A DNA stretch of 64,000 nt from NCBI GenBank assembly GCA_023228945.1, contig JALOAI010000026.1, forward strand, positions 9,739 through 73,738, given 5' to 3'. Shown here piece by piece: positions 27,404 through 34,627 of this stretch. How positions within the stretch are numbered: position 1 is the stretch's first letter; each line of letters starts with the position of its first letter. The position numbers and the translations under genes are program-made. The notes under the pieces are model-generated. The model searched no databases, was not told the DNA's origin, and saw nothing but the letters and a program-made list of their open reading frames with translations. The stretch is from Pigmentiphaga sp. GTDB taxonomy: Bacteria; Pseudomonadota; Gammaproteobacteria; Burkholderiales; Burkholderiaceae_B.

Positions 27404-29104
27404 TCAGCCGAGATCGATCAGCAAGCGGCCCGGAACCCGGCCCGCCAGCAGATCATTGGCCGCGTTGAGCACACCGTCGAGCGGAACGCTGTCGGACGCC
27501 ACCGTGGCCAAGGTTCCGGCGTCGAGCAGTTCCACCATCCGCCCCCAGATCGCGGGCCGGGATTCGTTGGGGAAGTAGACGCTCTCGATGCCGGCAAGCG
27601 TGACGCTGCGCAGGATGAGCGGCGCCACCGTGGCGGGGAGTTCCATCCCTTGCGCCAAACCGCAGGCGGCCACCACGCCACCGTAGCGAGTCGCCGCCAG
27701 CACGTTGGCCAGGGTGTGGCTGCCCACCGAATCGATCGCGGCGGCCCAGCGCTCTTTGGCCAGCGGCTTACCGGGTGTGGAGAACGACTCGCGGGGCAGG
27801 ATCTCGGCGGCGCCCAGGCGGCGCAGACGCTCGCCTTCGCTGGCGCGCCCCGTTACCGCGCTGACCGAATAACCGAGCGCGGCCAACAGTGCCACCGCGG
27901 CGCTGCCAACGCCGCCCGCCGCGCCGGTGACCAGCACCGGGCCATCCGCGGGGCGCAATCCGGCCTGCTCGATGCGCATCACCGCCAGCATCGCGGTGAA
28001 CCCCGCCGTGCCGAAAGCCATGACCTGCCGTGTGGTCGCGCCGGCAGGCACCCGGACAAGATCGGCCGCCGAGACTTTGGCCAATTGACTCAAGCCCCCC
28101 GAGCGGACTTCGCCATAGCCACGCCCCGTGATCAGCACCGGATCGCCGGGCTGCCAGGCGGAGGACTCCGACGATTCGACCACCCCCGCCAGATCGATGC
28201 CCGGCACGATAGGAAAATTCCGGATCACGGCGCCGCGATTCGTGATCGCCAGCGCGTCCTTGTAGTTCAGGCTGGACCATTCGACGCGTACGATCGTATC
28301 GCCCTCGCCCAAATCATCGGTGCTGCTCAGCTGGCGCAGCGAGGCCTGGAAGGCATCCTGGGGTTTCTCAAGCCAGATGGCTTTGAACATCGACATCTCC
28401 GAAAAAGTAGAAGAGGCACGGGCGGGCCGGCGGCGACGCGCATCGGCCGGCGCGGCGTGCGTTTGGGTAGCCACGAGCCGGAAGTAGTGCCAGAACTCGT
28501 CGAGCGGCTCGGACGTGCGCGTGAGCTTGGCGCGGAGCACCGCGCCTTCCCAGCCAATCCAGAAAAAACGGGCCAAGCCGGCGGTATCGGTGTTGGCGGG
28601 TAGCTCGCCGGCTTGCACGCCGGCCTCCAGGCAAGCGGCGACCCGCTCCTGCCACGCGGCGAGCACGGCTTCGAGTTGCGCTCGAACCTGATCGCTGATG
28701 CCGGCGATTTCCTGGCCCAGGTTGCCGATCAGGCAACCACGGCGGTACTCGTACTTCGCCATCCCGGCTTTCGCGCTCTCGCAGAATGCCTGCAGCCTGG
28801 CCATGGGTGTTTGCGCCGTGCCATCCAGCGAACGCGCCAGCTTGTTCAGAAAGAACTCGCCATAGCTGGCGATGATGGCCTGGCTGAATTGTTCCTTACT
28901 ATCGAAGAAGTGATAGAAGGAGCCCTTGGGCACCTTGACCCTTTTGAGGATCTCTTCGATGCCGGTGGCGTGATAGCCCTTCTCGGTGAAAACCTCCATG
29001 CCGCTACGAATCAGAAGTGCATGGGTGGTTTCGGCGCGAGAGGATTTTGAGCTTGCCTCGCGAGCGGACTTGCTCGCGTTGGAGGCGGTGGATTTTTGCG
29101 TCAT
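27404..29104 (-). CDS. In-frame AcuR-like TetR regulator fused to AcuI-like acrylyl-CoA reductase
   Basis: 566 residues with no stop between two parts. Residues 1-238: TetR regulator resembling AcuR (FTEKGYHATGIEEILKRV, VPKGSFYHFFDSKEQF, RRGCLIGNLGQE, FWIGWEGAVLRAKL). Residues 239-566: medium-chain dehydrogenase/reductase of the AcuI/YhdH type (SLNYKDALAI, FPIVPGIDLAGVV, NADPH motif GAAGGVGSAAVALL), which reduces acryloyl-CoA to propionyl-CoA. In Rhodobacter acuR and acuI are separate adjacent genes. An internal CGGAG lies just before ATGs at 28396/28390, so AcuI may also be made alone. A palindrome AGACCGGTCT precedes the start. Confidence 0.85.
   Translation of the reverse strand: MTQKSTASNASKSAREASSKSSRAETTHALLIRSGMEVFTEKGYHATGIEEILKRVKVPKGSFYHFFDSKEQFSQAIIASYGEFFLNKLARSLDGTAQTPMARLQAFCESAKAGMAKYEYRRGCLIGNLGQEIAGISDQVRAQLEAVLAAWQERVAACLEAGVQAGELPANTDTAGLARFFWIGWEGAVLRAKLTRTSEPLDEFWHYFRLVATQTHAAPADARRRRPARASSTFSEMSMFKAIWLEKPQDAFQASLRQLSSTDDLGEGDTIVRVEWSSLNYKDALAITNRGAVIRNFPIVPGIDLAGVVESSESSAWQPGDPVLITGRGYGEVRSGGLSQLAKVSAADLVRVPAGATTRQVMAFGTAGFTAMLAVMRIEQAGLRPADGPVLVTGAAGGVGSAAVALLAALGYSVSAVTGRASEGERLRRLGAAEILPRESFSTPGKPLAKERWAAAIDSVGSHTLANVLAATRYGGVVAACGLAQGMELPATVAPLILRSVTLAGIESVYFPNESRPAIWGRMVELLDAGTLATVASDSVPLDGVLNAANDLLAGRVPGRLLIDLG
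28390..28401 (-). promoter_or_regulatory. Internal ribosome binding site and start codons for the AcuI part
   Basis: On the minus strand CGGAG (28401-28397) abuts an ATG at 28396 and is 6 bases from a second ATG at 28390, where typical AcuI homology (MFKAIW) begins. This would allow a 328-residue reductase to be translated separately inside the fused frame. Confidence 0.5.
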
Positions 29105-29114
29105 GACTTTATAG

Positions 29115-29126
29115 TAGACCGGTCTG
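29115..29126. promoter_or_regulatory. TetR-type operator in the acuR-acuI promoter
   Basis: TAGACCGGTCTG contains the perfect 10-bp palindrome AGACCGGTCT (29116-29125), a classic TetR-family site. On the minus strand it sits between TTGAAT and TATAAA spaced by 17 bases, a plausible -35/-10 pair; however that promoter would place transcription start almost on the ATG at 29104. Either the transcript is nearly leaderless or an upstream TATAGT-type -10 is used. Confidence 0.6.
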
Positions 29127-29268
29127 TTTAATTCAAAAACTAGGGTTTTTACTATAACCACCCATATCCGCGCCAGGCCAAGGGGCCCGCGCATCCGCTC
29201 GTGCGCGAGCATCCACATTCCGGACGCAAGCACCTGTTCCTGGGCAGGCGGCCATTTGCCTATATCTC

Positions 29269-29454
29269 GGGCTTATCCATGCGGACAACCGCAAGACGCA
29301 GGCGACATTCGCTTGTGTGCAATGCGGCTACGAGGAAAACGCAGATGTGGTCGGCGCCCTGAATATCTTGGCGCGGGGACACCGCGTTGCAGCCTGTGGA
29401 GAGGATGTCAGCCGCGCCAAGCTGGCCAAGGTAGAAACCTTGCCCGACCCCTGA
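29269..29454 (+). pseudogene. C-terminal remnant of a TnpB gene
   Basis: Open for 61 codons with no start; reads GLIHADNRKTQATFACVQCGYEENADVV and continues to VSRAKLAK, almost identical to the C-terminus of the full TnpB at 37930-39192 (zinc-finger half and last RuvC aspartate). The first CxxC of the zinc finger and everything before it are gone. The tail diverges after KLAK and stops at 29452. Opposite strand to the intact element, so a separate, older insertion. Confidence 0.8.
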
Positions 29455-29556
29455 TCGCTCAGCGGTAGCCGCTTCGTCTCGTGGAGCTCGCGACCTCGTT
29501 CGCGTGCTCCGGAGCGTGGCGATCGGAAGCGCGGCAGTCTCGCAGGCGCAACCCCA

Positions 29557-29964
29557 TCACGCCATCGTCCAATCGACCAAACTCAAGCCGGCCACCCGGG
29601 CGAACTCCCCCGTGTTGTTCGTCACCAGCGTCAGCTGACGCGCTTTCGCCTGGCCGGCAATCAGCACGTCATACGGTCCGATGGGGGTGCCGCGCCGCAT
29701 GAGCTCAGCCCGGATCTCACCCGCGGCACGTGCATCCTCTCGATCGAAGTCCAAGATCGGCAGATCGGCAAAGAGCAACCGAAGGGTTTCCAGGTTGAAC
29801 GCGACCTTCTGGCTGCGATAGGCACCAAACCACAGTTCATGGGCCACGATGGATGACACCGCCAGTGAACCCGGCTCCGACCCCTCGACACGCGCCAGCA
29901 ATTCGGGGGATCGTTGACCAAGCAGTGCGATCACAGCGTTGGTATCGAGGACGTAACGAATCAT
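29557..29964 (-). CDS. vapC: VapC-type PIN-domain toxin
   Basis: 135 residues. PIN-domain acids are visible: Asp in YVLDTNAVI, Glu in IVAHELWFG, Asp in IGPYDVLIAGQA and the C-terminal VTNNTGEFARVAGL motif. VapC toxins are Mg-dependent RNases that cut tRNA or rRNA. The start overlaps the antitoxin stop by 4 bases, the normal vapBC layout. The left flank is the TnpB remnant at 29269-29454. Confidence 0.92.
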   Translation of the reverse strand: MIRYVLDTNAVIALLGQRSPELLARVEGSEPGSLAVSSIVAHELWFGAYRSQKVAFNLETLRLLFADLPILDFDREDARAAGEIRAELMRRGTPIGPYDVLIAGQAKARQLTLVTNNTGEFARVAGLSLVDWTMA

Positions 29965-30221
29965 TCAAAAAGCCGATCCAGGTGGGGCCGGCGCTGTTCT
30001 TCAGGTTGCTGACGGCCCTCCGCCATGAAGTCTTGGCTGACGCCACGCGCCACCGCTGCGCGAAGCGAACTCCATCGTTCAGCCGAGTCCGCCCTGGGAC
30101 GTAGGATCAACGCGTCGCCTTCACGCGAGACTTCCACCTCGTCCACAGCGAACCGAAAGTCCTTCGGCAGGCGGACGGCCTGAGAATTGCCGGATCGGAA
30201 CACTTTTGCGATGTGGGACAT
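29961..30221 (-). CDS. vapB: VapB-type antitoxin (SpoVT/AbrB fold)
   Basis: 86 residues from the ATG at 30221, which has AGGAGG 5 bases upstream. N-terminal SpoVT/AbrB swapped-hairpin domain: AKVFRSGNSQAVRLPKDFRF, then EVEVSREGDALILRPR; the basic C-terminal tail ending HLDRLFE would block the VapC active site. It binds the operator at 30232-30255 to repress the operon together with VapC. Confidence 0.92.
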   Translation of the reverse strand: MSHIAKVFRSGNSQAVRLPKDFRFAVDEVEVSREGDALILRPRADSAERWSSLRAAVARGVSQDFMAEGRQQPEEQRRPHLDRLFE

Positions 30222-30231
30222 GGCAACCTCC

Positions 30232-30255
30232 TGTATATACGATGGAGTATACACA
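30232..30255. promoter_or_regulatory. Inverted-repeat operator of vapBC
   Basis: TGTATATAC (30232-30240) and GTATACACA (30247-30255) are reverse complements at 8 of 9 positions, separated by 6 bases and ending 10 bases upstream of the vapB start. AT-rich and at the promoter position, as expected for VapB binding. Confidence 0.6.
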
Positions 30256-30289
30256 ATCAGTGCATGAATGCGCCACATTGATAGGGCCG

Positions 30290-30440
30290 CCTACCTCGCT
30301 ACCCTTTCCCCTGGCGGCGTCCGCGTGGTCCACCCGGTAGTCCTTGGCCGATGCCGCCCCCGGTGGCGCGGGCAGGCACCCGGATAAGATCGGCCGCCGA
30401 AACTTTGGCCAATTGACTCAGAACTCGTCGAGCGGCTCGC
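30290..30440. repeat. Composite scar made of pieces of the acuR-acuI and TPP-enzyme genes
   Basis: 30371-30420 matches 28043-28092 (acuI part) at 48 of 50 bases; 30419-30439 matches 28491-28511 (acuR part) exactly, the two joined at a shared CA. To the left, 30290-30317, 30315-30341 and 30342-30368 resemble three separate places in the TPP-enzyme gene (near 31223-31251, 31354-31377 and 31645-31672) in the same orientation. The segment looks like a heavily deleted duplicate of those neighbours. Confidence 0.6.
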
Positions 30441-30476
30441 CCGCGCGCTCCGAAGAAAACGCCATTCTTATGGCTT

Positions 30477-30512
30477 TTGACACCATAAATCATGCATGGT
30501 GTAATACACCAT
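30477..30512 (+). promoter_or_regulatory. Promoter with overlapping palindromic operator for tumE-tumA
   Basis: TTGACA at 30477-30482, 17-base spacer, TGTAAT at 30500-30505. ATGGTGTA-A-TACACCAT (30496-30512) is a perfect 17-bp palindrome covering the -10 and abutting the ATG at 30513. A further half-site ACACCAT at 30480-30486 overlaps the -35, giving three half-sites. The expected transcription start is next to the ATG, so tumE mRNA may be leaderless. Confidence 0.65.
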
Positions 30513-30794
30513 ATGAAAGCAACGCTCATTCATCGCAGTCGGCGACAGTACAGGCAAGGCATTATTGAAGCTGTCGTCTGGCAAGTACCTCAGCCAGTCC
30601 CGCCTTCCGAGCACCCCTACAAGTACCGTTTGGTCTACATCGTAGGAGGCGAGCGAGTCGTCGGCTACGACAACGAGCGCGGCAAGGGTGACCATAAGCA
30701 CTTGCTTGGGGCCGAGCTTCCATACCACTTTGAGGGACCAGATCAACTGATGCTGGATTTTCTCACCGACATTGATGGAGTCAGCGATGAATGA
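30513..30794 (+). CDS. tumE: TumE-family toxin (DUF6516)
   Basis: 93 residues from the ATG at 30513 (an ATG at 30492 inside the promoter is less likely). Matches the small TumE toxin family by AVVWQVPQPVPPSEHPYKYRL, VVGYDNERGKGDHKHL and PYHFEGPDQLMLDF. Such proteins form type II toxin-antitoxin pairs with an HTH antitoxin encoded just after. No Shine-Dalgarno sequence is visible. The stop overlaps the next start by 8 bases. Lower GC than the surrounding genes. Confidence 0.85.
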   Translation: MKATLIHRSRRQYRQGIIEAVVWQVPQPVPPSEHPYKYRLVYIVGGERVVGYDNERGKGDHKHLLGAELPYHFEGPDQLMLDFLTDIDGVSDE

Positions 30795-31164
30795 TCGAAC
30801 TTTGCGTGTGACAGTGGGCGGTGACGCCAAAGCCGCTTTGACCCGTGCTGCCGAGGCCATGAAAGCTTTGCAGCGCGGCGAATCGCCCGACCCTCACTTT
30901 GAAGTCGGGTTTGCCGATATCGGGCAGATGTTTGCGGTCTTCACCCCAAAACGCTGGGAATTGCTGGCCGCCCTGCGTGAAGCAGGGCCGATTTCAATCT
31001 CCGGGCTCGCCAAATTACTCAAGCGCGACTACAAGAATGTCCATGGTGATGTCGCAGCCTTGACCGAATGGATGGCTGTTGAAAAAGATGAAGACGGCTT
31101 GGTCTTCGCACCCTACGCGGACATCTCAGTCGATGTCCATCTGCCAGATCGGCGGGTCGCGTAA
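30787..31164 (+). CDS. tumA: TumA-type HTH antitoxin
   Basis: 125 residues. Contains a winged-helix segment: FTPKRWELLAALREAGPISISGLAKLLKRDYKNVHGDVAAL, as in HVO_A0114-type regulators that accompany TumE toxins. Its N-terminal part (TVGGDAKAALTRAAEAM) probably contacts the toxin. Toxin-first gene order with an 8-base overlap. Expected to repress the promoter at 30477-30512. Confidence 0.83.
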   Translation: MNDRTLRVTVGGDAKAALTRAAEAMKALQRGESPDPHFEVGFADIGQMFAVFTPKRWELLAALREAGPISISGLAKLLKRDYKNVHGDVAALTEWMAVEKDEDGLVFAPYADISVDVHLPDRRVA

Positions 31165-31230
31165 GTTAACGCGACGTGGTGGCGTGAAGAGCTGCGCAGG
31201 CGAACCACCACGGCAGGCCTGCCTACCTCC

Positions 31231-33060
31231 CTACCCTTTCCCCAACGGCGGCCCCGTAAACGGCTTGGCAAACGGCCCGATCGCCGCCATGTCGAACTCC
31301 ACCAGGGTCACCGGCGCTTCCAGCTCCGCCGCCTGTTCCAGCACGGACTCCACGGCGTCCATGTCGTCCACGCGGTAGTACATGGCTCCCACCGACGCCG
31401 CCAGCAGGCGCAGATCAAAGCCGTGGAGGTCGGCGTAGTAGCGCCGGCCGCCGTAGTCGGCGTCTTGCAGGTTGCGCAGGATGCCGTAGCCGCCGTCGTT
31501 CATCACCAGCATCACCAGGCCCTGGCATTCCTGCACCGCGGTGGCCAGTTCGCCCAGATTGAGCATGAAGCCGCCGTCGCCCGCCAACAGCCAGGTCTTG
31601 CGGTCGGGGCGGCCGGTGGCGGCGCCGATCGCCATGGCCAGGCCCTGGCCGATGCCGCCGCCGGTGGCGTGTACGCCCTGGCCCGGCTCGAAGACCTGGA
31701 ACAGGCGGTTGCCCCAGGTGCTGTTGGAGATGGTCACGTCGCGCACCCAGGTAAAGTGCCGGCCGCAGACGGCCTGCAGGGCGTCGGCCACCCGATCGTA
31801 GGGGGCCACGGCGGCGCGCATGCCTTTGGCGGCGCGGCTGCGGGCGCGGGCGGCGTCCTCGTGCAGTTCGGGGTCGCAGCCCATCCGGCCGTCCAGCAAC
31901 TCCACCAGCCGCGCCAGCGCCAGCGCGGAGTCGCCGCGCACGAAGGCATCGGTGGGGTAGGCGCGGTTTTGCGCCAGGGCGTCGGCGTCGATCTGGTAGA
32001 GCGGGCGCGGCAGGCGCAGGGTGTGGGTGAGGGTTTCGGGCACGCGCAGGCGCGAGCCCACCACCAGCATGGCGTCGCAGGTGTCGTAGAAGGCCTCGAT
32101 GGCGGGCTGGCCATTGAAGGCGCCCAGCGTGCCGGGCTCATCTTCGGCCAGGGTGCCGCGCGCCTGCAGCGTGGTGACCACGGCAAAGCCCATGTCGCGC
32201 AAGCGGCGCACCGAGGCGCCGGCGTGGCGCGCGCCGCCGCCCACCCACAGCACGGGCCGGCGGGCGATGGCCAGGCGGTCGGCGAGCGCGGCCAGGGCTT
32301 TTTCGTCGGGGGCCACCAGCGGCGATTGCTCGATGGGCGGCATGCTCCAGCCATCCAGCGGCGCCCCCTGCAGGTCGATGGGGATTTCCACGCTCACCGG
32401 GCCGGTGGGCGCGGTGGTGGCCAGGCGCACGGCTTCCCGCAGCACGGCCATGGCGGTGTCGGCGGTATATACCCGCAATGCGGCCTTGGAAACCGAGCGC
32501 AGCATGCCGAGCTGATCTTTGGTTTCGTGCACGTAGGAGCGGCCGCGGTCGAGGTAGTCCACCGCCACCTGGCCGGTGATGTGCAGCAGCGGCGTGCCGG
32601 CGGTCAGCGCTTCCACCAGGGCGCCGGCGGCGTTGCCGGCGCCGGTGCCGGTGCTGGTAAAGGCCACGCCCAGTTGGCCGGTCACGCGGGCGCAAGCGTC
32701 GGCCATGCCCACCGCGCCGGCTTCGCCGCGCGCACAGATGTAGCGGATGCGGCCGTCGCGCCCCAGGGCGTCGAGCAGCGGCATATTGTGGATGGACAGC
32801 ACGCCGTAGGCCTGGCGCACGCCGAGGCCGGCCAAGTAGCTGGCGAGCGCGTCGCCTACGGTGAAACTCTCCAGTGGTCCGGCAGACATCGCTCCGCCTG
32901 GCGCCGGGGGCATCTCCGGCGCCAGCGGAACCTGGCTTTGCCGGGCGTGAACGCCTGCGGCTGCGTCGCGAGCGGCCGCCGGGCCATGATCGTGAACCCC
33001 GGCGGGAATGCCGGGGCTTGCGTCTGGGCGCGAGGTCAGGGAGCTCAAAGTTTGGGTCAT
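31231..33060 (-). CDS. Thiamine-pyrophosphate-dependent enzyme (acetolactate synthase/decarboxylase-like)
   Basis: 609 residues from the ATG at 33060. Three-domain TPP fold: N-terminal PYR domain with catalytic Glu113 (ARGEAGAVGMADACAR), middle domain GPVSVEIPID to VLWVGGGARHAG, C-terminal PP domain with GDGGFMLNLGEL and the MNDGGYGILRN metal motif. The first ~57 residues are a low-complexity Ala/Pro-rich leader absent from relatives, and a start at 32889 would give a normal N-terminus. Probably decarboxylates or ligates a 2-oxo acid. Begins 9 bases after the sulfatase stop, same operon. Confidence 0.87.
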   Translation of the reverse strand: MTQTLSSLTSRPDASPGIPAGVHDHGPAAARDAAAGVHARQSQVPLAPEMPPAPGGAMSAGPLESFTVGDALASYLAGLGVRQAYGVLSIHNMPLLDALGRDGRIRYICARGEAGAVGMADACARVTGQLGVAFTSTGTGAGNAAGALVEALTAGTPLLHITGQVAVDYLDRGRSYVHETKDQLGMLRSVSKAALRVYTADTAMAVLREAVRLATTAPTGPVSVEIPIDLQGAPLDGWSMPPIEQSPLVAPDEKALAALADRLAIARRPVLWVGGGARHAGASVRRLRDMGFAVVTTLQARGTLAEDEPGTLGAFNGQPAIEAFYDTCDAMLVVGSRLRVPETLTHTLRLPRPLYQIDADALAQNRAYPTDAFVRGDSALALARLVELLDGRMGCDPELHEDAARARSRAAKGMRAAVAPYDRVADALQAVCGRHFTWVRDVTISNSTWGNRLFQVFEPGQGVHATGGGIGQGLAMAIGAATGRPDRKTWLLAGDGGFMLNLGELATAVQECQGLVMLVMNDGGYGILRNLQDADYGGRRYYADLHGFDLRLLAASVGAMYYRVDDMDAVESVLEQAAELEAPVTLVEFDMAAIGPFAKPFTGPPLGKG

Positions 33061-33069
33061 GGTGTCCAC

Positions 33070-34617
33070 TTATCGGTCGTAGGATGCGGGAACTCCGGTG
33101 GCGCCACGGCGCCCGGCGCCCAGGGCCTGCTCGCGCCCGCCATGGCGCAGCACTAGTTGGTTCTGGTCGTCCTTGGCCTGGCGATCCGCTCGCTCGGGGT
33201 CCACAATGGCGCGCAGCCGTTCATCAAGGCGTGCCAGCACCTCGGCGCTGCCGGGCAGGCCGGCCAGGTCGCGCCGCTCGGCGGGATCCTCGCGCACGTC
33301 GAACAGCTCGGGGCCATAGCCGGCATAATGATGGTACTTATAAAATCCGTCGGCCAGAAAATAGCCGCCGCTGGGCGAGCCCACGCCGTGGTACTCGCCG
33401 AATACCTGGCGGCCGGAATCGTCCGGCGCTCGGGCGATCTCCCACAGCGACGCGCCGGGCAGCCCCGCCACGCGCGCCTCGGGCGCCAGGGCCTCCACCA
33501 GAGTGGGAAACACATCCACCAGGCTCACGTTGGTTTGGCAGCGCCGGCCCGCGGGCACACCCGGCCCCGCCAGAATCATCGGCACGCCGGTGGATTCGCG
33601 GTACAGCGTGCCCTTGTTCCACAGGCGGCGCGCGCCCAGGTTGTCGCCATGGTCCGAGGTGTAGATCACCCGCGTGGTCGCCTCCAGGCCGGAGTCGCGC
33701 AGCGCGTCCAGCACTTCGCCCACCCGCTCGTCCATGAACTCCACCAGCGCCAGGTAACAGGCCACCGCGTAGCGACGGCGTTCGTCGGTGCCCAGCGAGG
33801 CGTCGTGGTCGGTATAGGCCAGCATGCGCGCCACCCAGGGGTGGTGCTCGCCGCCTGCCTCGGGCAGGCAGGTTTCCAATGAAGGGTCGTTTAGCACCCG
33901 CTGCAGATAGCGCTCGGGCACGACCAGGGGGAAATGCGGCGCCACCAAGCTACAGAACAGCAGCCACGGTCGCCCGGACCCCTGCGCCTGGCCCGATGCC
34001 AGCGCCTGCCCTGGCGCAACCGATGACCGACCTGGCGCCGGTGCTCGCCCTGGCGAGACCGATGACGAGTCAGACCCCTGCCCCGCCTGCCCCTCCCGCG
34101 CCCGCTCGCGCAGCCAGTCGCAAGCGCGGCGGCTCACATCCATGTCGTAGCGGTTGTAGGGTGACTCGCCGGCCCCCAGGCGCTTGAACATGCCCGAGCC
34201 GGCGGGTTCGTCGGGCAGCGGGTCGCGCACCGAACCCCACACCTGGCCCACGCCATCCTGGATATGCACCGGGATGATTTGCCGCCTGAACCCCACGGGG
34301 TCGGACTCCCGACGAAAATGCAGCTTGCCGATGGCATCAACATCCACTCCTGCCGCCGACAGCACCTGCATCCACGACGGCACGGCGCCGTCGTAGGCGA
34401 TCGCATTGTCCCAATAGCGGTGTTGATGCACATAGCGGCCGGTGGCCAGGCTGGCGCGCGCCGGCACGCACAGCGGGCTGGTGGTCCAGGCCCGCTCGAA
34501 CACCGTGCCGCGCGCGGCCAGGGCATCAAGGTTGGGCGTTCGCACGCAAGGGTGGCCCATGAAGCCCGCCACCCACGGGTTATGCTCGTCGGCCAGCAAG
34601 AACAGCACCGAACTCAT
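33070..34617 (-). CDS. Sulfatase (choline-sulfatase/arylsulfatase family)
   Basis: 515 residues. N-terminal metal ligands in LLADEHNPW, and the formylglycine motif CVPAR (Cys50) within SPLCVPARASLATGR, the site converted to the catalytic aldehyde. Further marks are IYTSDHGDNLG and LWNKGTLYRESTGVP. The start at 34617 has AAGGGG 6 bases upstream; an ATG at 34623 is crowded. No signal peptide, so cytoplasmic. A 40-residue Ser/Gly/Pro/Ala-rich insert near 170-210 is not typical. Hydrolyses a sulfate ester probably brought in after capture by the adjacent Bug receptor. Confidence 0.9.
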   Translation of the reverse strand: MSSVLFLLADEHNPWVAGFMGHPCVRTPNLDALAARGTVFERAWTTSPLCVPARASLATGRYVHQHRYWDNAIAYDGAVPSWMQVLSAAGVDVDAIGKLHFRRESDPVGFRRQIIPVHIQDGVGQVWGSVRDPLPDEPAGSGMFKRLGAGESPYNRYDMDVSRRACDWLRERAREGQAGQGSDSSSVSPGRAPAPGRSSVAPGQALASGQAQGSGRPWLLFCSLVAPHFPLVVPERYLQRVLNDPSLETCLPEAGGEHHPWVARMLAYTDHDASLGTDERRRYAVACYLALVEFMDERVGEVLDALRDSGLEATTRVIYTSDHGDNLGARRLWNKGTLYRESTGVPMILAGPGVPAGRRCQTNVSLVDVFPTLVEALAPEARVAGLPGASLWEIARAPDDSGRQVFGEYHGVGSPSGGYFLADGFYKYHHYAGYGPELFDVREDPAERRDLAGLPGSAEVLARLDERLRAIVDPERADRQAKDDQNQLVLRHGGREQALGAGRRGATGVPASYDR

Positions 34618-34627
34618 CGCCATCCCC

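Noticed and set aside
31423..33156. 577-residue plus-strand frame opposite the TPP enzyme gene
   Set aside because: Gly/Ala/His-rich antisense shadow of a gene with full TPP-enzyme motifs.
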